Source of the DNA: Calditrichia bacterium
Lineage (GTDB): Bacteria > Calditrichota > Calditrichia > Calditrichales > J004
Length of the DNA stretch: 45,722 bases
Direction of reading: 5' to 3'
Assembly: GCA_027006055.1 (NCBI GenBank)
Contig: JALTKX010000204.1
Span: 1-45,722 of the forward strand
Shown one piece after another: positions 37,801 through 45,722 of the stretch (positions are counted from its first letter, which is position 1; every line of letters starts with the position of its first letter). Both the position numbers and the translations under genes were made by a program. The notes under the pieces were generated by a model. That model was not told the DNA's origin, made no database searches, and saw only the letters and a program-made list of their open reading frames with translations.

Positions 37801-38867
37801 TTGTAGATTATCTCGGCATCGCTTCCGATTTGAAAAAGGCCTTATCTTTTTATTCCGAAAGCGGCGGCAAAGGCGATCCAACCGTAACACAGGAAAAAGC
37901 CGTTCAACTCATGTTGGAAAAACTGGAAGTGGTTTCAAACATGTTCTTTGGCTTTAATTATGAAGATTATTTCACGGCGGACACATCGCAAAAACTTTCC
38001 ATTATTCTATCCGCCGAAGAACACATTCTCGGTTTGGAAAACGGCAAGAAACGCTATGTGGATGAAGTGACCGCTTTATCAAAAGCGTTTGCCATTGCCA
38101 TTCCGCACGAACAGGCTATGGACGTCAAAGATGAAGTGGCCTTCTTTCAGGCGGTCAAAGCCCGGCTGGTAAAATTTGAAACACCCGGCCCCGGCAAAAC
38201 CGATGAAGAGCTGGAAACCGCCATCCGTCAGGTCATCGACAAAGCTTTGGTTACAGATAAAGTGATCGACGTGTTTGACGCAGCCGGAATCAAAAAACCG
38301 GATATTTCCATCCTTTCGGAAGAATTTCTTCTGGAAGTCAAAGGAATGAAACACAAAAATATCGCCATTGAAGTGCTTAAAAAACTTTTGAATGATGAAA
38401 TTAAGTCGCGCGCCAAAACCAATTTGGTGCAAAGCAAATCCCTGATGGAAATGCTTGAAAAGGCCATTCTGAAATATCACAACAAAATTATCACCGCCGC
38501 CGAGTTCATCGACGAATTAATCAATCTGGGCAAAGATATTCAACAAATGGACAAAGAGCCGCAGGAAATGGGGCTGTCCACTTTTGAATATGCTTTTTAC
38601 ACGGCCATAGCCAACAACAAAAGCGCCCGGGAACTGATGCAAAAAGAGAAGTTGCGGGAATTGGCCATTGTTCTTTTTGAACGTGTAAAACAAAATGCCA
38701 GCATCGACTGGACAATAAAAGAAAGTGTGAAGGCAAAGTTAAAAGTGATTGTAAAAAGAACCTTGCGTCAATACGGCTACCCGCCGGACATGCAAAAGCT
38801 GGCCACGGAAACGGTTTTAAAACAAGCTGAACTCATCGCCAGCGAATTAACAAAAGAAAAAGAATAG
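34872..38867 (+). CDS. hsdR: type I R-M restriction subunit HsdR with inserted DUF559 nuclease domain
   Basis: A 1331-residue motor and nuclease subunit; without the insert it would be about 1060 residues, the usual size. The N-terminal nuclease has Asp143 (RPDVILF) and Glu157-Leu-Lys159 (VVIELKN). The helicase starts after residue 570: Walker A HTQGSGKS (579-586), DEAH in VVIADEAHR, GFTGTPIE and QAIARVNR. Between these, residues about 297-569 are foreign: repeats, then a complete DUF559 domain at about 396-507, then inverted repeats. A second small palindromic insert lies before DEAH (36867-36892). The frame is intact throughout. Whether the enzyme still folds and cuts is open. Confidence 0.93.
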   Translation: MKKITESDIETLAIELLESLGYQYIYGPDIAPDGDRPERSSFEDVLLLERLQTSLRRINPTLPSSAIEDAVKHIQRIHSPELITNNETFHRMLTEGVKVSYQKDGKERGDLVWPVDFKNPENNDFVVCNQFTVIENNINKRPDVILFVNGLPLVVIELKNPADENATVKSAFKQIQTYKSAIPSLFTYNGFCVISDGLEARAGTISSGYSRFMAWKTADGKKEASPLIGQLETLIKGMLNKETLLDLIRYFIVFERNKKEDLKTGITNVETVKKLAAYHQYYAVNRAVESTLRAANYSPPLEGWQTKSAGVVNSPSVEERQTKSAGVVNSPSVEERQTKSAGVVNSPSVEKHQTKSYGVVKTPPSESGYTQSGGVEPPSPSEGSSKTGKIKRNSKNYFSLPYNPKLKERARELRKAGNLSEVLLWQHLNKKQFKGYDFDRQKIIGNYIVDFYCGNCNVVIEVDGSSHLDKQEYDEARDRFLESLGLTVIHIPAKDVLKRLDSVLEMLHHHPALTGSGDQGVKDLPALKGTGAQGVNDHPALKGTPPTEGNLVKEAPESYGVPGVSLQPTGDRRGGVVWHTQGSGKSLSMVFYTGKIVLKLDNPTIVVITDRNDLDDQLFDTFAASKQLLRQEPVQAKNRGHLKELLKVASGGIVFTTIQKFQPDPPARGSTRAGEGNVYEELSGRRNIVVIADEAHRTQYGFKAKTIDDKDEGGNVIGKKTVYGFAKYLRDALPNATYLGFTGTPIEKTDKNTPAVFGNYIDIYDIAMAVEDGATVRIFYESRLAKIHLSEEGKRLVKELDEELKKDDLSETQKAKAKWTQLEALVGSKDRVKRVAKDIVSHFEARQEVFEGKGMIVAMSRRIAVELYDEIIKLRPQWHSDDLSKGAIKVVMTAASSDGPELAKHHTTKEQRRALADRMKDPQDEMKLVIVRDMWLTGFDVPCLHTLYIDKPMQGHNLMQAIARVNRVYKDKPGGLIVDYLGIASDLKKALSFYSESGGKGDPTVTQEKAVQLMLEKLEVVSNMFFGFNYEDYFTADTSQKLSIILSAEEHILGLENGKKRYVDEVTALSKAFAIAIPHEQAMDVKDEVAFFQAVKARLVKFETPGPGKTDEELETAIRQVIDKALVTDKVIDVFDAAGIKKPDISILSEEFLLEVKGMKHKNIAIEVLKKLLNDEIKSRAKTNLVQSKSLMEMLEKAILKYHNKIITAAEFIDELINLGKDIQQMDKEPQEMGLSTFEYAFYTAIANNKSARELMQKEKLRELAIVLFERVKQNASIDWTIKESVKAKLKVIVKRTLRQYGYPPDMQKLATETVLKQAELIASELTKEKE
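35762..36520 (+). mobile_element. 759-bp in-frame DUF559 element with inverted palindromic ends
   Basis: Left end: TTCCCCTCC-TT-TGGAGGGGTG, then hairpin GGCAGAC-GAA-GTCTGCC, then GGGGTGGT. Right end, on the opposite strand: TTCCCCTCC-GT-TGGAGGGGTG, then hairpin GCCCT-TT-AGGGC, then GGGGTGGT. Inside are about 3.5 tandem 48-bp units (16 codons) on the left and a degenerate set on the right, around a DUF559 (Vsr-like PD-(D/E)xK) domain with Glu421, Asp450 and Glu461. The domain has no start codon of its own, so it is only made as part of HsdR. The length is 253 codons exactly. Confidence 0.85.
36867..36892 (+). repeat. palindromic insert before the DEAH box of hsdR
   Basis: CCTGCGCGTG-GAAG-CACGCGGGCAGG, a hairpin with a two-base bulge, in codons for DPPARGSTRAGEG. 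HsdR proteins normally have a short acidic linker here between TIQKF and the DEAH strand, so the segment looks inserted in frame. Confidence 0.65.
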
Positions 38868-39081
38868 GTTTTTGGGGTTAAAATAAATATTAAGCGAAGG
38901 GCTGTCACGCTGGCCTTTCCTCTTTCGATAAATATAACACAGACCATTAAAGCCTTGTCCCCCATTATATATCAGAATATAAAATCGTTAATATGAGGGG
39001 CAAATGCCTTGAAAAAGGCAGTCTTAGGCATTATCTTGTTTTTTCAATGTTCTTTTCTTTCCGTTATAATTTTGGAGTGAT
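38868..39081. other. intergenic gap after the R-M operon
   Basis: A 214-bp AT-rich gap between hsdR and the META lipoprotein. It contains GCCTTGAAAAAGGC (a short hairpin at about 39006-39019) and a TATAAT at 39065-39070 too close to the next start to be its usual promoter. No gene or clear terminator was seen. Confidence 0.5.
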
Positions 39082-39084
39082 ATG

Positions 39085-39858
39085 ATGGCCAAAATAAAAA
39101 AATTCTCTTTAGCTCTGTTTCTCTTTCTTCTGTCATGTACGTCCGGTACCGGTCCGGATCTGTACGCTCCCCCGGATATGGAGCTGATTGTCAATGTGCC
39201 CTGGAACCTGACGGAGATAAAACCGGCCCCGGCCAATGTTTCCCTCGATGATATGCGGCCCTTTGCGCTTTACTTTGGTTCCGATACGCTGCTGTTTGCC
39301 CATAACGGTTGTAACACTTTTTTCGGCCCCTTCACCATTGAGGGGGACAGTTTGAAGCTGCGGGGTTTCGGCTCTACGTTGATAGGATGTCCGTCCCATG
39401 ATTTCTTTGACGCCAATGCCCTGTTGAAAACCTCGAAAATAACAATACATAACGGCAATCTGGAAATGAGCCATGACGACACCACCTTGATATTTACCTC
39501 CAAATTTTATACTCCCCTGCCGGAAACGGCCGTTTTGAATAAAACGATGACCCTCGTTTCATCCAACGACCCCCAAATGGCTTACTATGACTCCATTCAG
39601 TCTTATCCAACACTGCGTCTTAATGAAAACCGTACTTTTACCATACGCAGGCAAGTCAATACGGAATCCGGGGAATATGTCTATAAGGCAAAAGGCTTGT
39701 TTGGCATGAACAAAGAGGGCGACTGGACCTTTGCCTTTTCTCCGCCCTATCTGTTTTTTGAAGGAAACTTGAAGAACGCCGGTCACTACGGTTTTAAAGA
39801 AAATATTCTGAAGATAGAAAACCGGGACAAAGGTTATTATTATAATTTTCAACTGTGA
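39085..39858 (+). CDS. META-domain (HslJ-like) lipoprotein
   Basis: A 257-residue lipoprotein. The signal peptide FSLALFLFLLSC ends in a lipobox with the Cys near residue 18. The following META domain has the family segments MELIVNVPWNLTEIKPA, FAHNGCNTFFGPFTIEGDSL and STLIGCPSHDFFDANALL. A second, beta-rich domain of unknown kind fills the C-terminal half. META/HslJ proteins are outer-membrane or periplasmic stress factors of unclear action. ATG 39085 fits the GGAG spacing better than ATG 39082. Confidence 0.8.
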   Translation: MAKIKKFSLALFLFLLSCTSGTGPDLYAPPDMELIVNVPWNLTEIKPAPANVSLDDMRPFALYFGSDTLLFAHNGCNTFFGPFTIEGDSLKLRGFGSTLIGCPSHDFFDANALLKTSKITIHNGNLEMSHDDTTLIFTSKFYTPLPETAVLNKTMTLVSSNDPQMAYYDSIQSYPTLRLNENRTFTIRRQVNTESGEYVYKAKGLFGMNKEGDWTFAFSPPYLFFEGNLKNAGHYGFKENILKIENRDKGYYYNFQL

Positions 39859-39917
39859 CGGGTGTGAAGAACCGGTGATTGTCTCCACTATACAGACTGT
39901 TTTTGCGTAAAATAAAA

Positions 39918-39942
39918 ATCCCCCGCGGATTAGGCGGGGGAT
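39918..39942 (-). terminator. bidirectional terminator between the lipoprotein gene and glmS
   Basis: Stem ATCCCCCGC / GCGGGGGAT with a 7-nt loop. On the minus strand it is followed by TTTTATTTT, ending the glmS operon; A-tracts on the other side allow some rightward use too. Confidence 0.9.
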
Positions 39943-39956
39943 GGGAAAAAATCATC

Positions 39957-41783
39957 TTATTCCACGGTAACGCTCTTGGCCAGATTTCTGGGCTGATCCA
40001 CATCGCAGCCGCGCATAACGGCCACGTGATAGGAGAGCAGTTGTAGCGGAATCACCGAAAGCAGCGGCGTCAGCGCCTTTAGCGTTTCCGGCACGTAAAT
40101 CACATGGTCGGCATATTTCTGAATGACGTCATCCCCCTGGGTGGCGATGCAGATGATGCGTCCGCCCCGGGCCTTAACCTCTTCGATATTGCTGATCACC
40201 TTATCATAGATGGCGTCTTTGGTGGCCAGAAAAACCACCGGCATATCCTTGTCGATCAGGGCGATGGGGCCGTGTTTCATCTCCGCCGCCGGGTAGCCCT
40301 CGGCATGGATGTAGGATATCTCCTTCAGCTTCAGCGCCCCTTCCAAAGCCACGGGGAAATTAAATCCCCGTCCCAGATAGAGAAAGTTGCGCTCATCGGT
40401 ATAACGGCGGGCAAAATCGCGGATATAGTCGTTCTGGTGCAAGATTATTTGCACCTTTTCCGGAATGCGCAATAGTTCATCCACCATGGCCTTGCCCGTT
40501 TCGGAACTCATATTAAGCCTGCGGGCGATCATCAGGGTGATCAGGGTTAATACCGTTACCTGCGAGGTAAAAGCCTTGGTGCTGGCCACGCCGATCTCCG
40601 GCCCGGCATGGATATAAACGCCGGCGTCCGTCTCGCGGGCAATGGTGGAGCCCACGGCGTTGACCACGCCCAGAACCAGTGCCCCCTTGCGTTTGCCCTC
40701 GCGCAGGGCGGCCAGGGTGTCCGCCGTTTCCCCCGACTGGGAGATGGCGATAATCACATCGTCTTCGCCAACGATGGGATTGCGGTAACGAAACTCGGAA
40801 GCATATTCCACCTCCACCGGAATGCGGCAAAACTCCTCGATCAGATACTCGCCCAACAAGGCGGCATGCCACGAGGTGCCCGAGGCGGTAATGATGATTT
40901 TCCTGGCCTTGATCAAACGGTCGGCCACCGCTTCCAGCCCCCCCAGCTTAACCACGCCTTCATCCTTGATGATGCGTCCGCGCATGGCGTCCATGATCGT
41001 TTTGGGCTGTTCGTAAATTTCCTTAAGCATAAAGTGATCAAAGCCGCCTTTTTCAATGGATTCCAGCTCTATGGTCACCCGCTCTACGTTTTTCTTTATT
41101 TTTTTGTTTTCGATGGTTTTGGTGGTGACGCCCTTTTTGGAGATTATCGCCATCTCGTAATCATCCAGATAGAAGACGTCCCGCGTGTATTGCACCAGCG
41201 GCGTCACATCCGAGGCGACAAAATATTCATCCTTGCCCACGCCGATAACGATGGGACTGCCCTTGCGGGCCACAAAGATATGATCGGGCATATAGGTGCT
41301 GACCACGGCAATGCCATAGGTACCGTCTACTTCGTGCAGGGCCTTGCGTACCGCCGCCTCGAAATCATCGGTATAAAACTCCTCGATCAAATGCACCAGG
41401 ATCTCGGTGTCGGTTTCGGATTTAAAGGTGTGTCCCTTGTCTTCCAGCATCTTTTTCAGGCTGGCATAATTTTCGATGATGCCGTTATGGATTAAAACGA
41501 TATTACCGCTGCCGTCCGTATGGGGGTGGGCGTTGTTTTGATTAGGCTCTCCGTGCGTGGCCCAGCGCGTGTGTCCGATACCCACATTGCCTTTCAGGGG
41601 CGTGCTTTCCAGGGCCGCTTCCAGATTGCGTATTTTACCCACTTCCTTAACCATGTTGACGCCGGTGCCGTTTTGTACGGCGATTCCGGCGGAGTCATAG
41701 CCCCGGTATTCCAGGCGTTTCAATCCGCCTATCAGAACATCCACGGCATCCTTATTACCGAGATAGCCTACAATTCCACACAT
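39957..41783 (-). CDS. glmS: glutamine-fructose-6-phosphate aminotransferase
   Basis: A 608-residue enzyme that makes glucosamine-6-phosphate from fructose-6-phosphate and glutamine, the first step of UDP-GlcNAc synthesis for murein and lipopolysaccharide. The N-terminal class II glutaminase starts MCGIVGYLG with catalytic Cys2 (after Met removal) and has RWATHGEPN and HNGIIENY. Two SIS sugar-isomerase domains follow (IITASGTSWHAAL, AISQSGETADTLAAL, ASTKAFTSQV), ending in the conserved DQPRNLAKSVTVE. It is full length. AAGGAGAATTTT precedes the start, 15 bp from guaA. Confidence 0.98.
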   Translation of the reverse strand: MCGIVGYLGNKDAVDVLIGGLKRLEYRGYDSAGIAVQNGTGVNMVKEVGKIRNLEAALESTPLKGNVGIGHTRWATHGEPNQNNAHPHTDGSGNIVLIHNGIIENYASLKKMLEDKGHTFKSETDTEILVHLIEEFYTDDFEAAVRKALHEVDGTYGIAVVSTYMPDHIFVARKGSPIVIGVGKDEYFVASDVTPLVQYTRDVFYLDDYEMAIISKKGVTTKTIENKKIKKNVERVTIELESIEKGGFDHFMLKEIYEQPKTIMDAMRGRIIKDEGVVKLGGLEAVADRLIKARKIIITASGTSWHAALLGEYLIEEFCRIPVEVEYASEFRYRNPIVGEDDVIIAISQSGETADTLAALREGKRKGALVLGVVNAVGSTIARETDAGVYIHAGPEIGVASTKAFTSQVTVLTLITLMIARRLNMSSETGKAMVDELLRIPEKVQIILHQNDYIRDFARRYTDERNFLYLGRGFNFPVALEGALKLKEISYIHAEGYPAAEMKHGPIALIDKDMPVVFLATKDAIYDKVISNIEEVKARGGRIICIATQGDDVIQKYADHVIYVPETLKALTPLLSVIPLQLLSYHVAVMRGCDVDQPRNLAKSVTVE

Positions 41784-41798
41784 AAAATTCTCCTTAAA

Positions 41799-43352
41799 TT
41801 ATTCCCACTCAATGGTAGCCGGCGGCTTGGAGCTCACATCGTATACCACGCGGTTAATTCCTTGTACTTCGTTTATAATGCGGTTGGAAATGCGCCCCAG
41901 GGCCTCGTAAGGCATGGGAAACCAATCCGCGGTCATGCCGTCCGTGCTGGTTACCGCGCGCAGGCCGACAACCGACTCATAGGTGCGCTCATCACCCATC
42001 ACGCCCACGGTGTTCACCGGCAGGAAAACGGCAAAAGCCTGCCAGATGTGATCATACAATCCAAAGTTATGCAGTTCCTGCATATAAATATCGTCCGCTA
42101 ATTGCAAAAGGTGAATGCGTTCTTTTGTAATTTCACCCAAAATACGCACCGCCAGTCCCGGCCCGGGAAACGGATGCCGGCCGATAAGGTTTTGCGGCAA
42201 GCCCAGGGCCCGGCCCACGGCCCGTACTTCATCCTTAAACAGCTCGCGCAGGGGTTCCAATAGTTTAAAACCCATCTTTTCCGGCAGGCCGCCCACATTA
42301 TGGTGCGACTTTATGGTGGCCGACGGCCCCTTAAAAGAGACGCTCTCTATCACGTCGGGGTAAAGGGTACCCTGCCCTAAAAAGGTGAAGTCTCCCAATC
42401 TTCGGGACTCTTTCTCAAAGACATTAATAAATTCATGGCCGATAATCTTACGTTTTTTCTCCGGGTCGCTTACGCCCGCCAGGGCTTTGTAAAACTGTTC
42501 GCTGCTGTCCACGGTGGTCAGCTTTATCTTGTAGGCGTCGCGGAACATCTTTTCCACCTGGGCCGCTTCGTTCAGACGCAACAGGCCGGTATCGATGAAC
42601 ATGCAATGTAACTGATCGCCAATGGCCCTGTGGATAAGTACGGCGGCCACGCTGGAATCCACCCCGCCGCTGAGGCCCAACAGCACCCGCGCGTCGCCCA
42701 CGGTTTCGCGAATCTGGCGGATGCTCTCTTCGATAAAGGATTCGGGGGACCAGTCTCCGCGGCAGCCGCACACCTCAAAAAGGAAGTTCTCCACCATTTT
42801 CCGGCCAAAGGCGCTGTGGGCCACTTCCGGATGAAACTGCAGGCCGAAAATGGCTTTTTCCCTGTGCTGAATGGCGGCAAAGGGTGAGTTGCCGGTGGTG
42901 GCGATGGCCTTAAAATCGTCCGGTAGTTGCAGCACCTTGTCTCCATGGCTCATCCAGACGGTGCTTTCCTCCGGTATGTTTTTAAAAAGGGGAGAATCCT
43001 CTTTCACAAACAGTTCGGCGCGGCCGTATTCCTTTTTGGAAGAGGCCTCCACCTTTCCGCCCAACAGGTGGGTGGTCAGTTGCAGGCCGTAACAGATGCC
43101 CAAAACGGGAACACCGCTGCTGTAGATTTCCCTGGAAATATGCGGGGCCTTAGGGTCGTTAACGGAAAAGGGACTGCCGGAGAGGATGATGCCCTTTAGC
43201 AGGGGCGGGCGGTTATCTTTCCAGTTGTAATTGTAGGGATGAATTTCGCAAAAGACGCCGCTTTCACGCACCCGGCGGGCGATAAGCTGAGTATATTGCG
43301 ATCCGAAATCCAGAATAAGTATGGTTTCATGTCCTAGGGCTTTAGTTTCCAC
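41799..43352 (-). CDS. guaA: GMP synthase (glutamine-hydrolysing)
   Basis: A 517-residue enzyme converting XMP to GMP with ATP and glutamine in purine synthesis. The class I glutaminase domain has [20 protein letters not shown], catalytic Cys87 in GICYGLQ and the FHPEV motif. The PP-loop ATPase motif is [10 protein letters not shown], followed by the dimerisation domain ending PPATIEWE, which is invariant in the family. Its start overlaps the surE end by 19 bp. It is in one leftward operon with surE and glmS. Confidence 0.98.
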   Translation of the reverse strand: METKALGHETILILDFGSQYTQLIARRVRESGVFCEIHPYNYNWKDNRPPLLKGIILSGSPFSVNDPKAPHISREIYSSGVPVLGICYGLQLTTHLLGGKVEASSKKEYGRAELFVKEDSPLFKNIPEESTVWMSHGDKVLQLPDDFKAIATTGNSPFAAIQHREKAIFGLQFHPEVAHSAFGRKMVENFLFEVCGCRGDWSPESFIEESIRQIRETVGDARVLLGLSGGVDSSVAAVLIHRAIGDQLHCMFIDTGLLRLNEAAQVEKMFRDAYKIKLTTVDSSEQFYKALAGVSDPEKKRKIIGHEFINVFEKESRRLGDFTFLGQGTLYPDVIESVSFKGPSATIKSHHNVGGLPEKMGFKLLEPLRELFKDEVRAVGRALGLPQNLIGRHPFPGPGLAVRILGEITKERIHLLQLADDIYMQELHNFGLYDHIWQAFAVFLPVNTVGVMGDERTYESVVGLRAVTSTDGMTADWFPMPYEALGRISNRIINEVQGINRVVYDVSSKPPATIEWE

Positions 43353-44095
43353 GTGGCAAGTTCCTTTAAGAATTCGTGATGGGTTAGATCATATTGAATG
43401 GGGGTGACAGATACCTTGTTGTGCATCACAATAACGTCGTCCACATCGTCGGCGCTGTCCAGAATCATCCGCTTACCGGCCATCCAGTAGTAGGGGCGGT
43501 TTTGCGGATCGAAACGCTTGTCAAACTGCTCTTCATAACGGCCTTCGCCCTGCCGCGCGGGCAATACGTCCTCGATTTCCTCCTCCGTCAACGGGGGCAC
43601 GTTTACGTTAAGCAGGGTGCGCGGCGGCAGCCCTTTTTCCAGCACCAGCCGCGTCAGGTGGCGGGCCACCCTGGCCGCGTAGCCGAATTCCTTTTTTTCA
43701 AAGCTGACCAGGGAAACGGCAATGGCCGGTATGCCCAGGATGACGCCCTCGGCCGCGGCGGAGACCGTGCCGGAATAGATGACGTTGGTGGCCGTGTTGG
43801 AACCCTGGTTGATGCCGCTGACGATGATGTCGGGCGGCTCCTCCATCAGGCACTTCACGGCGATTTTCACGCAGTCGGCCGGCGTGCCGCTGACGGCATG
43901 GCCGAAGAAAACACTGTCCCGCTCGATTTCCACCACCCGCAGCGGATCGTAAACGGTGATGGCGTGGCCGATGGCGCTGCGTTCGGCCAGGGGGGCCACC
44001 ACGGTAACCTCTCCCACGGGTCGGAGTGCCTCGGCCAGGGCTTTGATGCCCGGGGCGTAAATACCGTCGTCGTTGACAACCAAAATAGATGGCAT
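43334..44095 (-). CDS. surE: 5'/3'-nucleotidase SurE
   Basis: A 253-residue metal-dependent nucleotidase that dephosphorylates nucleoside monophosphates, linked to survival in stationary phase. It shows the N-terminal metal motif [10 protein letters not shown] (Asp9, Asp10), [11 protein letters not shown], the [10 protein letters not shown] segment and [17 protein letters not shown] appears later. The C-terminus ends in the usual [15 protein letters not shown]. It is located upstream of guaA, which shares nucleotide metabolism. Confidence 0.95.
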   Translation of the reverse strand: MPSILVVNDDGIYAPGIKALAEALRPVGEVTVVAPLAERSAIGHAITVYDPLRVVEIERDSVFFGHAVSGTPADCVKIAVKCLMEEPPDIIVSGINQGSNTATNVIYSGTVSAAAEGVILGIPAIAVSLVSFEKKEFGYAARVARHLTRLVLEKGLPPRTLLNVNVPPLTEEEIEDVLPARQGEGRYEEQFDKRFDPQNRPYYWMAGKRMILDSADDVDDVIVMHNKVSVTPIQYDLTHHEFLKELATWKLKP

Positions 44096-44221
44096 GCTTT
44101 TTCCTTGTTTAAATGGTATTTTGGGAAACGTTCATGGGATATAACCCTTTTCGGTCTGTTAGCGCGGAGGGCTTAGTGAAAAATAATACTCCGGGCGGTT
44201 ATTTTGCCGGGCCTGTCTTGG

Positions 44222-44977
44222 TCAGGGGACTAAGCCGCCTCCGTTGGCGCGGCCTTGCAGGGTTTCAATCTCTTCGTTGCTGTAGTGAATTTCGCCGCTG
44301 TTTTTATCCACGCGGTAATAGGCCCTGCGCACGGTAATCCGGTCATTCAGGCCCCAATCGCCATATGAGATGATCAATTCCGTCAGGGTATGCAGAAAGA
44401 AGCTTTCCTCTTCCCGGCACTCGGAGGAAAGCACTTTGTAACTGCCGTTGTTATATTCATTTACAAAAACCAGATATTCGATAAGCTCCCTGACGCCGTC
44501 CACCGTCATCGGACGAACATTGTAGCGGCCGACCACCGCTCCCTTATTAAAGGAATCGTACATGGAGCGATCCAGATAGCCGCGCTTATGCACGCGGGAA
44601 AGAATGACGTCACCGGGGTGCTGTTCCCGTACGCGGCGGAATTCAAAAAACTTTTCCGTTTCCCGCTCGCGGACCAGCCTGCGGTAATAGGCGCTGTTGA
44701 GCGCGGATAGTTCCGACCAGTAACGGGCCGTATCCATGCTGTTGGTGGAAAGCTCGATCCAGACCGCTTCCCGTTCATTCAGGGCTTTTATGCTGACGGT
44801 GTTTTCATAATAAAAACTGCCGCTGTCGGTCTCTTCCGTATAAAAGCCCTCGGGGAATTTATAATCCGAGTAGACCAGTTTCAGGATGTCATCATCGGAG
44901 AACTGCAAGGGATGTGTCTCGGTGCAACTCATTAAGACCGGCACAAGCAGGGCGAAGGTAAGCAGGCTGTTTCTCAT
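44222..44977 (-). CDS. lipoprotein of unknown function
   Basis: A 251-residue protein with signal peptide LLTFALLVPVLMSC, a lipobox with Cys at residue 18. The mature part is polar and alpha/beta with many Tyr and Arg residues (KFPEGFYTEETDSGSFYYEN, ALNSAYYRRLVRERETEKFF). No family was recognised. It lies between accD and surE on the minus strand, with 126 bp to surE in which no other gene is seen. Confidence 0.75.
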   Translation of the reverse strand: MRNSLLTFALLVPVLMSCTETHPLQFSDDDILKLVYSDYKFPEGFYTEETDSGSFYYENTVSIKALNEREAVWIELSTNSMDTARYWSELSALNSAYYRRLVRERETEKFFEFRRVREQHPGDVILSRVHKRGYLDRSMYDSFNKGAVVGRYNVRPMTVDGVRELIEYLVFVNEYNNGSYKVLSSECREEESFFLHTLTELIISYGDWGLNDRITVRRAYYRVDKNSGEIHYSNEEIETLQGRANGGGLVP

Positions 44978-44998
44978 CGCGCCTTTCTCCGTAAAAGG

Positions 44999-45721
44999 TT
45001 ATTTCACCGGATTTTTATGTTTAAAAAAGCTCAGGGCGTCGCTGATGCGTTGTTTCAGTTCATGGCGGTGCACGATCATGTCCAAAAAGCCGTGGTCGCG
45101 TACAAACTCGCTGCGCTGAAAGCCCTTGGGCAGATCCTGACCGATGGTTTGTTTTATTACCCGCGGCCCGGCAAAACCGATCAGCGCCCCCGGCTCGGCG
45201 ATGTTGATATCGCCCAGCATGGCGTAGCTGGCCGTGGTTCCGCCGGTGGTGGGGTTGGTCAGCAGGGAGATGTAGGGTATGTTGATGCTGGCCAAACGGG
45301 CCAGCTTGGCGCTGGTTTTGGCCAACTGCATCAGGCTGAGCACCCCTTCGTGCATGCGCGCCCCGCCGGAAGCGGAGAGGATGATCAGCGGTTGTTTCTT
45401 TTTATAGGCCATGTCGATGGCCCGGCCTATTTTTTCACCCACCACGGAGCCCATGCTGCCGCCCATAAAGCGGAAATCCATAAAGGCGATCACCACGCTT
45501 TGTTTGTTGATCTTTCCCGTGCCGGTAATGACCGCTTCCTTCAGGCCGGTCTTCTTTACCGTGGCCAGGTATTTATCCTTGTAGCTTTTTACATCCACGA
45601 ATTCCAGCGGGTCGGCCGAGGCCATGCCGGCGTTAAACTCCTTGAAACTGCCCTCATCCAAAAGCAGATCGATATAGACGTCGCTGCCAATACGGAAATG
45701 GTGATCACAGTCGGCGCAGAC
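44999..45721 (-). CDS. accD: acetyl-CoA carboxylase carboxyltransferase subunit beta (N-terminus outside window)
   Basis: The beta subunit of the carboxyltransferase that makes malonyl-CoA for fatty acid synthesis. The first visible residues (VCADCDHHFRIG) are the second Cys pair of the N-terminal zinc ribbon; the first pair lies beyond the window. The core shows FMGGSMGSVVGEKI, PLIILSASGGARMHEG, NPTTGGTTASYAMLGD and GFAGPRVIKQTIGQ, the biotin-carboxyl and CoA binding regions. The TTG at 45661 is internal and is not the start. The stop is at 44999. Confidence 0.97.
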   Translation of the reverse strand, partial: VCADCDHHFRIGSDVYIDLLLDEGSFKEFNAGMASADPLEFVDVKSYKDKYLATVKKTGLKEAVITGTGKINKQSVVIAFMDFRFMGGSMGSVVGEKIGRAIDMAYKKKQPLIILSASGGARMHEGVLSLMQLAKTSAKLARLASINIPYISLLTNPTTGGTTASYAMLGDINIAEPGALIGFAGPRVIKQTIGQDLPKGFQRSEFVRDHGFLDMIVHRHELKQRISDALSFFKHKNPVK

Positions 45722-45722
45722 A

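Noticed and set aside
40608-41495. 295-codon open frame on the plus strand
   Set aside because: Antisense shadow of glmS.
41784-41798. glmS ribozyme upstream of glmS
   Set aside because: Only 15 bp separate guaA and glmS, filled by the ribosome binding site.

Overview
The window is a bacterial chromosome segment in which a transposable (Mu-type) prophage of about 29 kb sits inside a type I restriction-modification (R-M) operon. The host cannot be named from sequence alone. Its Gram-negative character (EnvC-like protein, two lipobox lipoproteins) and the in-frame palindromic repeats in its proteins suggest the FCB superphylum (Calditrichota/Ignavibacteria/Bacteroidota-like), at low confidence.

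Left host part (1-2457): the C-terminal part of an EnvC-like LytM/M23 protein, then hsdM. The hsdM coding sequence carries an in-frame block of palindromic and tandem repeats. Prophage (about 2458-31629): a leftward repressor with a coupled membrane protein; a rightward early region (Cro/Ner-like and CII-like regulators, a three-copy 27-bp iteron array, GemA/DUF1018, MuA-type DDE transposase, MuB-type ATPase, Gam); small genes, an orphan cytosine-5 methyltransferase and a self-contained three-gene cassette under a promoter covered by a 23-bp palindrome. Next comes a leftward packaging/portal module (small and large terminase, portal, gpG-like, DUF1320, DUF1834-like), then a rightward module (ClpP-like protease/scaffold, major capsid, tail tube candidate, an initiator-type tRNA, a membrane-domain/amidase fusion, an XhlA-like protein, a tailspike, tail chaperones with a T9 frameshift site, tape measure, distal tail proteins). 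No sheath or contractile baseplate genes were recognised, so the virion is probably siphovirus-like.

Right of the prophage the R-M operon resumes: ORF6N/PLD-like protein, four-helix-bundle (S23/IVS) protein, hsdS, GxxExxY nuclease-like protein, hsdR. The four-helix-bundle and GxxExxY genes each lie between near-perfect direct repeats. hsdR contains a 759-bp in-frame insert with inverted ends that encodes a complete DUF559 nuclease domain, placed between the HsdR nuclease and helicase domains. The same terminal palindrome occurs without the nuclease gene in hsdM. This set of small, frame-preserving, nuclease-linked cassettes in one operon is the strongest candidate for an undescribed biological system here.

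Right host part (38868-45722): a META-domain lipoprotein (+), then on the minus strand glmS, guaA, surE, an unknown lipoprotein and accD (partial), which are ordinary housekeeping genes. Coordinates were read by eye from the sequence. Family assignments rest on motif recognition and not on database searches.
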